A stretch of DNA of 64,000 bases. Source: Streptomyces alboflavus. GTDB lineage: Bacteria; Actinomycetota; Actinomycetes; Streptomycetales; Streptomycetaceae. The position numbers were made by a program, and so were the translations under genes. The notes beneath the pieces were generated by a model. That model worked only from the letters and a program-made list of their open reading frames with translations, was not told where the DNA came from and did not search any database. How positions within the stretch are numbered: position 1 is the first letter of the stretch; each line of letters starts with the position of its first letter. Positions 32,909 to 40,781 of this stretch are shown here, one piece after another. The stretch spans positions 76,238 through 140,237 of the forward strand of contig NZ_JNXT01000040.1 in NCBI RefSeq assembly GCF_000716675.1, written 5' to 3'.

Positions 32909-34159
32909 ATGACCTTGACTCGCTTGAGCGGAAGAATCTCGACGTCCGGTGTGCTCGCCCTGGTGTGCGCCGCGACCGTACTGGCAGGCACCGGGCACGC
33001 GGACGGCCGCGACGCCTCCGCACCCGGCACCTCGGCCACCCACCCGCAGCAAGCCGCCGCGCGCGGCTCGGTCGTCTCGGTGACGCCCGTTCTCGACCTG
33101 GACGCCAAAGAGGTCGAGGCCCGCCTGAAGAAGGCCGGAATCGACGAACGGCAGGTGCGCCACGGCGTGCGGGCGTACCGGATCGTGTACCGCACGGTCG
33201 ACACCCAGGGCCGTCCCACCACGGCCAGCCAACTGGTCGCGGTGCCGAGGAACGGCGACCGCCACCTGCGGGTGGTGTCCTGGCTGCACGGCACCGAGGT
33301 GTTCCGGGGCGAGGTGGCCTCGGTCAACGACGAATCGACGGACCGGGCCACGGCACTGCTGTTCGCCTCGACCGGCCTCGCGGTGTCCGCGCCGGACTAC
33401 CTCGGCCTGGGGGAGGGCCCCGGATCCCACCCCTACGGCCATCCCAAGGCGACCGTCACCGCGCCGGTCGACGGGCTGCGGGCCGCGCGCTCCTTCGTCC
33501 GGCGTGACGGCCGCGACCTGGACCGGCGCGTCCTCATCAGCGGCTTCTCACAGGGCGGGCCCGCCACGATGATGCTGGGCCGGGCCCTGCAACGGGGCAC
33601 CGACCCGTACTTCCGCCTCGGCGCCCTCGCTCCGATCGCGGGCCCGTTCGACCTGACCGGGTTCGAGGCGGCCGCGGCGGACGACGGCATCGCCCGCTCC
33701 TCGCTCTACCTCGCCTACTTCGCGACCGCGTGGAACCGCATGTACGGCCTCTACGCCACGCCGAAGGACGCCTTCCGCGCCCCGTACGACAAGACGGTGG
33801 AGTCGCTCTTCGACGGGAACCACACCGGGGAGGAGATCGGGGCCGCGCTGCCGCGGACGTCGAAGGAACTGTTCACCGCGGACTTCCTCGACAAGATCCG
33901 CAACCCCACGGGCGAACTCCGGCGCAACCTGCGGGTCCTGGACACCACCTGTGACTGGCGCCCGCAGGTCCCCGTCCACGTCTTCCACTCCAAGGCCGAC
34001 GAGGACGTCCCCTTCAAGAACGCCGAGCACTGCGCGCGCCAACTGGCCGTCAACGGCGCCGCGCACCAGCTCACCGAGGTCGACGAGGCCACCAGCCACA
34101 GCACGACGGTCGTGAAGGCGCTGCCGGAGGTGGTACGCGACTTCCACGCCGTCCGCTGA
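32909..34159 (+). CDS. Secreted alpha/beta hydrolase (lipase-like)
   Basis: A 416-residue exported hydrolase. The N-terminal signal STSGVLALVCAATVLAGTGH precedes the mature enzyme, whose nucleophile elbow is GFSQGG. VVSWLHGTEVF is the oxyanion region, and late VFHSKADEDVPF (Asp) and ATSHSTTV (His) complete a Ser-Asp-His triad. APDYLGLGEGPGSHPY before the elbow is typical of secretory lipases. ATG 32909 is chosen since the signal starts there. The 300 bp upstream, shared with the divergent RidA gene, hold no other gene that I can support. Confidence 0.87.
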   Translation: MTLTRLSGRISTSGVLALVCAATVLAGTGHADGRDASAPGTSATHPQQAAARGSVVSVTPVLDLDAKEVEARLKKAGIDERQVRHGVRAYRIVYRTVDTQGRPTTASQLVAVPRNGDRHLRVVSWLHGTEVFRGEVASVNDESTDRATALLFASTGLAVSAPDYLGLGEGPGSHPYGHPKATVTAPVDGLRAARSFVRRDGRDLDRRVLISGFSQGGPATMMLGRALQRGTDPYFRLGALAPIAGPFDLTGFEAAAADDGIARSSLYLAYFATAWNRMYGLYATPKDAFRAPYDKTVESLFDGNHTGEEIGAALPRTSKELFTADFLDKIRNPTGELRRNLRVLDTTCDWRPQVPVHVFHSKADEDVPFKNAEHCARQLAVNGAAHQLTEVDEATSHSTTVVKALPEVVRDFHAVR

Positions 34160-34195
34160 TCCACGCCGCGTGTACGTGATCCGGGGCGGGGCCTC

Positions 34196-34339
34196 GTGAG
34201 CACCCTGCCCACCGCCGCGAGCGAGGTCACCGTCAGCGCCGACGGCAGCGAACTCGGCACCCTCGCCGTGCTGCGGCGCGACGGCACCCCGCTGACCACC
34301 AAGGACCTCAAGCCGCCCGCGAAGTCCGCGCCCGTCTTC
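34196..34339 (+). pseudogene. Short fragment of an unidentified coding sequence
   Basis: From a GTG at 34196 the plus strand reads STLPTAASEVTVSADGSELG, then LAVLRRDGTPLTTKDLKPP, with strong third-position G/C. The open frame then passes into antisense of the VOC gene, whose stop is at 34340. It looks like a piece of a gene joined by deletion, but I do not recognise it. Confidence 0.3.
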
Positions 34340-34750
34340 TCAGGCGCGCTCGGGCCACACCGGGCCCTGGTCGGTCCAGACGACGCCCTTGTTGCGGCAC
34401 AGGCAGAAGGGGTGGCCGATGGGGTCGGTGTAGATCCGCCAGCCGTAGCCGTTGGGGCCGATGAAGTCCTGCTTCAGCGTCGCGCCGAGGTCGAGGACGC
34501 GGCGCTGCTCGGCCTCGATGTCGTCCACCTCGAAGTCGAGGTGGAACTGCTTGGGGTGCTCGGTGTCGGGCCACTGCGGAGCGCGGTAGTCATCCACCTG
34601 GATGAACGCCAGCTCGATCTCGCCGAACCGGATGCCGGCCCACTCCGCCGAGCTGCCCTTCTTGATCGGACGGCCCGTTACCTCGGAGTAGAAGGCGGCC
34701 AGCTTCATCGTGTCCGGGCAGTCGATGATGAAATCGGTGAGTCGCAGCAT
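34340..34750 (-). CDS. VOC (glyoxalase/bleomycin resistance) family protein
   Basis: A 136-residue protein with the two beta-alpha-beta-beta-beta halves of the vicinal oxygen chelate fold. DFIIDCPDTMKLAAFYSEVT begins the first, and FHLDFEVDDIEAEQRRVLDL begins the second with a likely metal-binding His. DPIGHPFCLCRNKG closes the fold. These proteins are metalloenzymes or antibiotic-binding proteins. There is no operon partner and function is unknown. Confidence 0.85.
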   Translation of the reverse strand: MLRLTDFIIDCPDTMKLAAFYSEVTGRPIKKGSSAEWAGIRFGEIELAFIQVDDYRAPQWPDTEHPKQFHLDFEVDDIEAEQRRVLDLGATLKQDFIGPNGYGWRIYTDPIGHPFCLCRNKGVVWTDQGPVWPERA

Positions 34751-34817
34751 TCCGCGATCTTGCCAAAAGCTCGCACGTGTCTTCGAGAGCTATCCCTGAG
34801 AGCTTCGGCGGAACCAC

Positions 34818-36059
34818 TCAGGCGTGCGGGCCCACCGTGACCGGACCGACGGTCACCCGCAGTGTCGTGGTGTCCAGGAACGCCCCGATCCGCGCCGCCT
34901 CCTCGTCCAGCGCGCGCCGCCGCGCCGCGCTGAGCCGGGCGAGGGGCTCGACGGTCAGGTCCGCCGTGCGTCCGGAGCGCCGCAGGTGCCAGACCCCGGC
35001 GACCGTGCCGTCGACGAGCAGGACCGGGTAGTTGCCCGCCTGGCCGGTGCGGGACAGGGCGCGTGCGGCGGCCGGGCCGGGGAAGAGCTGGTCGCGCGGG
35101 TGGCAGCCCACCACGTACGCGTCGAAGTAGGGCAGGAGCCGCAGCGTCCCCGCGGCGGGGGTCTCCGTGTCCGGCTCCTGGTCGTCGGCGGCGTTCAGCC
35201 AGCCGGTGCTGCCCTCGACGTCGACGGGGCGCAGGCTTCCCGCGGCGGCGAGGGTGTCGAAGAGGGCGGCCGCCCACACGGGAGGCGCGCCCAGCCACTG
35301 GGCGAACTGCCGTGGTGTCGCCGGGCCGTAGGCGTGCAGGTAGCGCGCGACCAGGGAGTGCAGGGCCTCGTCGGCGGGCGCGGGGCGGAATCCGGGCAGT
35401 CGTCGCTCCGGGGAGAGGTAGGTGGCCTTGCGGCCGCGGTCGGGGCCGAAGCACAGCGCGCCCCGGTGGGCCGCCAGGTGCAGTGCCTGGCGCCAGCGCG
35501 GCCACATCCCCTGGAACGCGGGCATGACCAGGTCGCCCGCCCACGGCCCGGTGGCCGCGACGACCGCGTCGCTCAACTCCTCGGCGGTCAGCCCCTCGTC
35601 GCCGGCGTCCGCGAGGGCGACGGCGACGGCCGCGACGACCTCCTCGGTCTGCCGGTCCGTGAGGCGCGACGCCTGCGGCAGCCCGTTCGGGCCGGAGGGC
35701 AGGGCGGACAGCGCCCCCGTCCACATCGGCAGGTCGCGCGCCGCGAGGAGATGCACGGTGCCCCGCGGCCCGTAGGTCTTCACGAGCCCTTCCGCCCCGT
35801 CGAGCGCCGCCCGGACATCCGCGCGGGTGCCGCCGCCGAGGCGCGCACCGATCGACAGTTCGGCGGCGGACATCACCTGGGCGTGCGCGCCGCACATGGC
35901 GGCCACGACGTCGGCGACCCGGGAAGGCGTCGGGGCGGGGGACGCCGTACCGGGGGAGGGCACGCCGGTGAGTCCGTGCCGGGCCATGCGCCGGTCCCAG
36001 ACCTGCCGCCACGACAGGTGCGAGCCCTCGGTGGTGTCGATGCCGTTGTCGATGTCCAT
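34818..36059 (-). CDS. Winged-helix DNA-binding protein of the HTH_42 (AlkZ/YcaQ-like) family
   Basis: A 413-residue protein of the tandem winged-helix family that includes the DNA glycosylases AlkZ and YcaQ. Recognisable blocks are SRVADVVAAMCGAHAQVMSA near the N-terminus, VKTYGPRGTVHLLAARDLPM, GALCFGPDRGRKATYL and LLPYFDAYVVGCHPRDQLFP. The AlkZ catalytic Q-x-Q/D motif is not evident at the first of these blocks, so activity is doubtful. ATG 36059 is preferred to GTG 36068 by ribosome-site spacing. Confidence 0.78.
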   Translation of the reverse strand: MDIDNGIDTTEGSHLSWRQVWDRRMARHGLTGVPSPGTASPAPTPSRVADVVAAMCGAHAQVMSAAELSIGARLGGGTRADVRAALDGAEGLVKTYGPRGTVHLLAARDLPMWTGALSALPSGPNGLPQASRLTDRQTEEVVAAVAVALADAGDEGLTAEELSDAVVAATGPWAGDLVMPAFQGMWPRWRQALHLAAHRGALCFGPDRGRKATYLSPERRLPGFRPAPADEALHSLVARYLHAYGPATPRQFAQWLGAPPVWAAALFDTLAAAGSLRPVDVEGSTGWLNAADDQEPDTETPAAGTLRLLPYFDAYVVGCHPRDQLFPGPAAARALSRTGQAGNYPVLLVDGTVAGVWHLRRSGRTADLTVEPLARLSAARRRALDEEAARIGAFLDTTTLRVTVGPVTVGPHA

Positions 36060-36229
36060 GGCCGCCACCGTAGAAGCAATAGAGGTCAGACCCTGTCCTA
36101 AAATGGGGTCGTGCCGCGGCGCGGGTCCTGCGGCCCGTGCCGCGAAGGCGTTCCTCCATCCCCCTCTGAACTGGGGTTATGACGGAGACGCAGATTGACT
36201 TTGCGTGCTCTTTACTGTTGTCTGCCGCC

Positions 36230-36646
36230 ATGAACAGACGCATTCGCACCGCCGTGTGCACCCTCGCCGCCGCCGGTCTCGCGCTCACGCTCGGGGCCTG
36301 CTCGGAGGCCGAGAAGAAGGCCGTCGACGCCGTGGACAAGGCCGTCAACGAGAAGTACGAGGTGACCTACGAGGTCTCCGGCAAGAGCGTCGACGAGATC
36401 GAGTTCGCCGCCGGTGAGGGTTCCGCGTCCAACCCGAAGCTGGAGAAGGTCAGCAAGGCGGAGCTGCCGTGGAAGAAGACGGTGACGCTGCGCGGCATCA
36501 TGCCGCCCACCGTCGTCCCGATCTCGACGGACCCGACCGGCTCCGACCTCACCTGCAAGGTGATCTACAAGGGCAAGGTCATCAAGGAGGCCTCCGGCGA
36601 GAACGTCGTGGCGGGCTGCATCGCCGTCTCGCCGATGGGCAAGTAG
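36230..36646 (+). CDS. MmpS-like lipoprotein
   Basis: A 138-residue exported lipoprotein. The signal peptide ends in the lipobox LTLGAC with Cys25. The mature region, TYEVSGKSVDEIEFAAGEGS and VIYKGKVIKEASGENVVAGC, is a small beta-sandwich like the MmpS family of actinobacterial transport accessory proteins. No MmpL-type RND partner is next to it. The start is ATG 36230, where the signal begins. The convergent neighbour is separated by a terminator hairpin at 36684-36710. Confidence 0.82.
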   Translation: MNRRIRTAVCTLAAAGLALTLGACSEAEKKAVDAVDKAVNEKYEVTYEVSGKSVDEIEFAAGEGSASNPKLEKVSKAELPWKKTVTLRGIMPPTVVPISTDPTGSDLTCKVIYKGKVIKEASGENVVAGCIAVSPMGK

Positions 36647-36683
36647 CGCTCCCGCCCGGTGGGAAGCGACGAAGCCGGTACGA

Positions 36684-36710
36684 CGCCTCCCGCGCCGCGC
36701 CCGGGAGGCG
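36684..36710. terminator. Stem-loop between convergent genes
   Basis: A perfect 9-bp stem (CGCCTCCCG and complement) with a 9-nt loop lies between the ends of the MmpS-like gene and the SLAC1-like gene, where a bidirectional terminator is expected. Confidence 0.7.
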
Positions 36711-36731
36711 GGCCGAGGGCCTGGGCACCGC

Positions 36732-37766
36732 TCAGGCCCCGGCCGAGGGCCGACCCGTGGCCCACCGCGTCGTGAGCCACCGCGCCCCGACCGCGAGCCA
36801 CGCTGCCATGGCCGCCCACGCCAAGGGCCGCTGAGGGAGCGTCAGGGCGCCGATGCGCTGTGCGGCCGCGAGCTGCGCGGTCGCGGTGGCGTACATCCCC
36901 AGCGGGAAGACGACGCACCACAGCGTGGGCTCGTAGGCCAGCGGGACGCGGTGGCGCAGATGCCGCCAGACGCCCGTGGCCAGCAGGAGCGGGATCAGGA
37001 AGGTGGCCCAGGCCCACAGGCCGACGACCGTGCCGCCGAGCGGGGCGCGGACCGGGGCGGGCAGGAGCCCGTCGTGGGCGAGGAGCCGGGCACCGGCGAG
37101 GGTGCTGACGGCGGCGGCGCCCATGGTCACCCAGTAGCTGGGCGCGAGGAGTTCGGGCGCCGGCGGGTCGGACCGCAGGCGCCGGACGACGGCCGCCAGC
37201 GTGGCCGCGTACAGCAGGACCCCGCACACCCACAGCGTGAGCGCGAGCGTGACGACGGGGCGGTCGGGACGGAGACCGACGAGCGTCAGGACGAGCGCCT
37301 GCAGGCCGACCGTGGCCAGGAACCAGGTGCCGTCGGCCTGCCGCAGCGCGGTGCGCGAGCCGAAGCCCCGCAGTCGCACGACCGCGCGCGCGAGCACCGC
37401 CCACACGACCGCCGCGACGACGAACAGCGCGCACCCCACGACCCGGGCGGGCCCCGAGCCGAGGCGTGCGGCAAGGACACCGCTCGCCGCGACCAGGGTG
37501 AAGTGCCCGAACACCCGCGCGGGGTCACCGAGTTCCGCCCGGATGACGGACGGGTGATACCGGGCCTTGAGCACGGTGGCGCACAGCAGCACGGCGTACA
37601 GGGCCGCCGCCGCGCCGAACAGCACGAGGGACAGCGCCCGGGCGCCCGTCTGCGTCAGCGCCCGGGAGACGATGCCCGTGGCCATGACCGGCGCGAAACA
37701 CGCGGGCGCGAGCCCCCGGCACCGGTCGGCGAGCCCTTGGCGCGGGCCCGCGAGTGCGCGCCGCAT
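36732..37766 (-). CDS. SLAC1/TehA-type anion channel or C4-dicarboxylate transporter homologue
   Basis: A 344-residue membrane protein with ten hydrophobic segments. APACFAPVMATGIVSRALTQ near the N-terminus is the TehA/SLAC1 opening (P-x-x-F-x-x-V-M-x-T-G). ARYHPSVIRAELGDPARVFG and YEPTLWCVVFPLGMYATAT are family blocks, the latter ahead of the last helices. It starts one base inside the narI stop (TGATG), so it is the fifth gene of the nitrate reductase operon. Nitrate/nitrite or another anion passing through it is plausible, since the family includes nitrate-permeable channels. That is inference. Confidence 0.87.
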   Translation of the reverse strand: MRRALAGPRQGLADRCRGLAPACFAPVMATGIVSRALTQTGARALSLVLFGAAAALYAVLLCATVLKARYHPSVIRAELGDPARVFGHFTLVAASGVLAARLGSGPARVVGCALFVVAAVVWAVLARAVVRLRGFGSRTALRQADGTWFLATVGLQALVLTLVGLRPDRPVVTLALTLWVCGVLLYAATLAAVVRRLRSDPPAPELLAPSYWVTMGAAAVSTLAGARLLAHDGLLPAPVRAPLGGTVVGLWAWATFLIPLLLATGVWRHLRHRVPLAYEPTLWCVVFPLGMYATATAQLAAAQRIGALTLPQRPLAWAAMAAWLAVGARWLTTRWATGRPSAGA

Positions 37767-38554
37767 CAGCGCCGGGCGAGGGTGTCCCGCGCCGACCGGG
37801 GCCGCTTGCCCGGCGGGCCGGAACGGGCGGCGAAAGGCCGACCTGGGCCTGGACGGCCGGGCGCGGGCACGCGCCGCCCGCCCCGCGACCGGTACACGAC
37901 ATAGGGACGCACGAGGTAGCCGACCGGCGCGGCGAAGGCGTGGACGAGACGGCTGAACGGCCACGCGGCGAACAGGGCCATCGCGAGGAGGGCGTGCACC
38001 CGGTAGGCGAGCGGTGCGTGCGCCATCGCCGACACGTCCGGATCGAGCATGAACAGCGAGCGGAACCACACCGAGACACCACGCCGGTAGTCGTAGGGGT
38101 GGGGCTTCATCGTGGTGGCCGTCGCGGTGAGGCCCGCCAGGAGCACACACAGCAGGACGGGGTAGACGGCGCGGTCGCTGCGGCTCGTCGCCGCCCGGAC
38201 GGCGGGCACCCGCAGCCGCCGGTACAGCAGGATCACCAGCCCGGCGAGCGTCGCGAGGCCCGCCGTGCCGCCGACGAGCAGCGCGTTCGCGTGGTACAGC
38301 CACTCGTGGACGTGCACGCGCTCCGTGAACGACTCCGGCACCAGCAGGCCGATGACGTGCCCGGCGATCACGAACAGCAGCCCGAAGTGGAACAGCGGGC
38401 CGCCGACCCGCAGCAGCCGGCTCTCGTGCAGCTGACTGGACCGGGTCGTGAAGCCGAAGCGGTCGTAGCGGTAGCGCCAGGCAGTGCCGGTGACGAGGAC
38501 GGCGACGACGAGATAGGGCAGGACGCCCCACAGGGCGATGCGCAGGTGGTTCAC
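37766..38554 (-). CDS. narI: Respiratory nitrate reductase gamma subunit (cytochrome b)
   Basis: A 262-residue membrane protein with five predicted helices. The haem ligands expected in NarI are visible as His in PLFHFGLLFVIAGHVIGLL and in YRVHALLAMALFAAWPFSRL. It takes electrons from menaquinol and passes them to NarH. The C-terminus is unusually long, basic and proline-rich. GTG 38554 overlaps the narJ stop and its own stop overlaps the SLAC1-like gene. Confidence 0.93.
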   Translation of the reverse strand: MNHLRIALWGVLPYLVVAVLVTGTAWRYRYDRFGFTTRSSQLHESRLLRVGGPLFHFGLLFVIAGHVIGLLVPESFTERVHVHEWLYHANALLVGGTAGLATLAGLVILLYRRLRVPAVRAATSRSDRAVYPVLLCVLLAGLTATATTMKPHPYDYRRGVSVWFRSLFMLDPDVSAMAHAPLAYRVHALLAMALFAAWPFSRLVHAFAAPVGYLVRPYVVYRSRGGRRVPAPGRPGPGRPFAARSGPPGKRPRSARDTLARR

Positions 38555-39177
38555 CGGGAAGTCTCCTCCGCGTGCGGGGCGTCGGGAGCGCGTGGGGGAT
38601 ACGGCAGCAGGCCGACGGTCTCGGCGGGCGGCCCGGTGCGGGCGAGCCGCAGGGCCGCCTCCCGGGTCGCAGGGGAAGGACCGGGCAGGGTGCGGCAGAC
38701 CGCGTCGACGACACCGGCATACGGGCTGCGGTACGAGGCCAGCGCGAGGCGCAGCAGTTCCAGGGCGGGCCGGTGCGCGACGAGCAGGGACGCCTTCAGG
38801 TCCGGTGTGCGGGCGGCGAACTCCAGCATCAGCGGCAGGAAGTCGGGCAGCTCGTCCTCGGGCGGATGCCACCCGTGCCGCCGGTAGAGCGCCTTGAGCT
38901 CCGCCAGCGACGCGCCCCGCCTGCGCGTGTCCCCGTCGGTGTAGTACGTCAGATACAGACACCGGCGGCGGCTGCGGTCGAACGTGACGACGTACCTGGC
39001 CGCCAGATCCAGCGGCGCCGTCGCACCGACCTCGTCGCAGAACCGCAGGAGCAGCCCCACCTCCGTGCCGGGCACCGGCTCAAGGGCCGCACGCACCGCG
39101 CGCAGCCGCTCGGGCCAGTCGTGATCGGGGTAGCGCAGCAGCAGGGACGCGGCCTGGTGGACGACGGGGCGGCTCAC
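38551..39177 (-). CDS. narJ: Nitrate reductase assembly chaperone (delta subunit)
   Basis: A 208-residue soluble, all-helical chaperone needed to insert the molybdenum cofactor into NarG. The N-terminus LLLRYPDHDWPERLRAVRAA and the central block YYTDGDTRRRGASLAELKAL match NarJ/TorD-type proteins. It overlaps narH by 4 bp and narI by 4 bp. Confidence 0.93.
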   Translation of the reverse strand: MSRPVVHQAASLLLRYPDHDWPERLRAVRAALEPVPGTEVGLLLRFCDEVGATAPLDLAARYVVTFDRSRRRCLYLTYYTDGDTRRRGASLAELKALYRRHGWHPPEDELPDFLPLMLEFAARTPDLKASLLVAHRPALELLRLALASYRSPYAGVVDAVCRTLPGPSPATREAALRLARTGPPAETVGLLPYPPRAPDAPHAEETSR

Positions 39178-40781
39178 CGCGCGCCGCCGTCACCGCTGGG
39201 GAAGAGCCCGTCGGGCCGTCCCTCGCCGTTCCAGTTCAGGAGGTTGACCCGGCCGCGCAACGACGCCCCGGCGTGCTCCGGCTCCGGCTCGGCGGACGGT
39301 GGGGCGTGGAAGGTGTCCGGGGTGTACATGCCGGGGCCGCCGTGGGTGTCCAGGCTGCACCCGGAGTCGAGGTCGTCGGCCGGGGCGGTGGCCGTGTAAC
39401 TGGTGGGGATGACATAGCGCTCGTCGTACTTGGCCAGGGCGAGCAGCCGGTACATCCCCTCGATGCCCGCGCCGTCCATGCCGACGGCGCGGGCGATGGC
39501 CGGGTCCTGCTCCTCGCCGAGGTTGACCCGGCGCATGTGGGAGCGCATCGCCGCCAGACGGCACAGCGCCGCCTCCACCGGGGCCGGGTCGCCCGCGGTG
39601 AACAGCTCCGCCAGATACGCCAGCGGGATCCGCAGGGAGTCGATGGCGGCGAACAGCTTCGCCGGGTCCTCGCCGTCGTGCCCGGTCGCGGTGAGGGAGT
39701 CCACGACGGGCGAGAGCGGCGGGATGTACCAGACCATCGGCATCGTGCGGTACTCCGGATGCAACGGCAACGCGACCCGGTAGCGGCTGATCAGGGCGTG
39801 CACGGGGGAGCGGCGGGCGGCGGTGATCCAGTCGTGCGGGATGCCCGCCTCCTCCGCGGCCGCCGCCACGTCCGGGTCCTCCGGATCGAGGAAGCACTCC
39901 AACTGGGCCTCGTACAGGTCCTGTTCGTTCTCCGTGGCGGCCACGTCGCCGACCCGGTCCGCGTCGTACAGGACGACACCGAGGTAGCGCAGGCGTCCCA
40001 CGCACGTCTCGGAACAGACCGTCGGCTGACCGCCCTCGATCCGCGGGTAGCAGAACGTGCACTTCTCCGCCTTGCCCGTCTGGTGGTTGAAGTAGACCTT
40101 CTTGTACGGGCAGCCGGTCACACACATCCGCCAGCCGCGGCAGCGGTCCTGGTCGACGAGGACGATGCCGTCCTCCACCCGCTTGTACAGCGCGCCGGAC
40201 GGACACACCGCCACGCACGACGGATTGAGGCAGTGCTCGCAGATCCGCGGCAGATAGAACATGAACGCCTGCTCGTACTCCAGGCGCACCTGCTCGTTCA
40301 TCTTCCGCAGGACCGGGTCGCCCGCGAGGTGCTCGGGCCCGCCGCCCAGGTCGTCGTCCCAGTTCGGCCCCCACGTCACCGCCGTCGGACGGCCGTCGAT
40401 CAGGGAGCGCGGCGGCGCGGTCGGGACGTCGTCGCCGAGCGGCGCGCTGATCAGGTTCTCGTAGTCGTACGTCCACGGCTCGTAGTAGTCGTCCAGCGAG
40501 GGCAGTTCGGGGTTGGCGAACAGACGGGCCAGACGGCGCGCCCGGCCGCCGCTGCGCGGCACGAGACGGCCGTGCTTGAGCTGCCAGCCGCCCTTCCACC
40601 TCTCCTGGTCCTCGTAGCCGCGCGGATAGCCCTGGCCGGGGCGGGTCTCCACGTTGTTGAACCACACGTACTCGGTGCCCGGCCTGTTGGTCCAGGTCTG
40701 TTTGCAGGTGACCGAGCAGGTGTGGCAGCCGATGCACTTGTCGAGGTTCATGACCATCGCGACCTGCGCCATGACCCGCAT
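39174..40781 (-). CDS. narH: Respiratory nitrate reductase beta subunit (Fe-S)
   Basis: A 535-residue iron-sulfur electron carrier. Cysteine groups for three [4Fe-4S] and one [3Fe-4S] cluster are visible: CIGCHTCSVTCK near the N-terminus, CEHCLNPSCVAVCPSGALYK, CRGWRMCVTGCPYKK with the Trp typical of NarH, and CTFCYPRIEGG with CSETCVGR. The length equals the family norm. The ATG at 40781 overlaps the narG stop as TGATG. Confidence 0.95.
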   Translation of the reverse strand: MRVMAQVAMVMNLDKCIGCHTCSVTCKQTWTNRPGTEYVWFNNVETRPGQGYPRGYEDQERWKGGWQLKHGRLVPRSGGRARRLARLFANPELPSLDDYYEPWTYDYENLISAPLGDDVPTAPPRSLIDGRPTAVTWGPNWDDDLGGGPEHLAGDPVLRKMNEQVRLEYEQAFMFYLPRICEHCLNPSCVAVCPSGALYKRVEDGIVLVDQDRCRGWRMCVTGCPYKKVYFNHQTGKAEKCTFCYPRIEGGQPTVCSETCVGRLRYLGVVLYDADRVGDVAATENEQDLYEAQLECFLDPEDPDVAAAAEEAGIPHDWITAARRSPVHALISRYRVALPLHPEYRTMPMVWYIPPLSPVVDSLTATGHDGEDPAKLFAAIDSLRIPLAYLAELFTAGDPAPVEAALCRLAAMRSHMRRVNLGEEQDPAIARAVGMDGAGIEGMYRLLALAKYDERYVIPTSYTATAPADDLDSGCSLDTHGGPGMYTPDTFHAPPSAEPEPEHAGASLRGRVNLLNWNGEGRPDGLFPSGDGGAR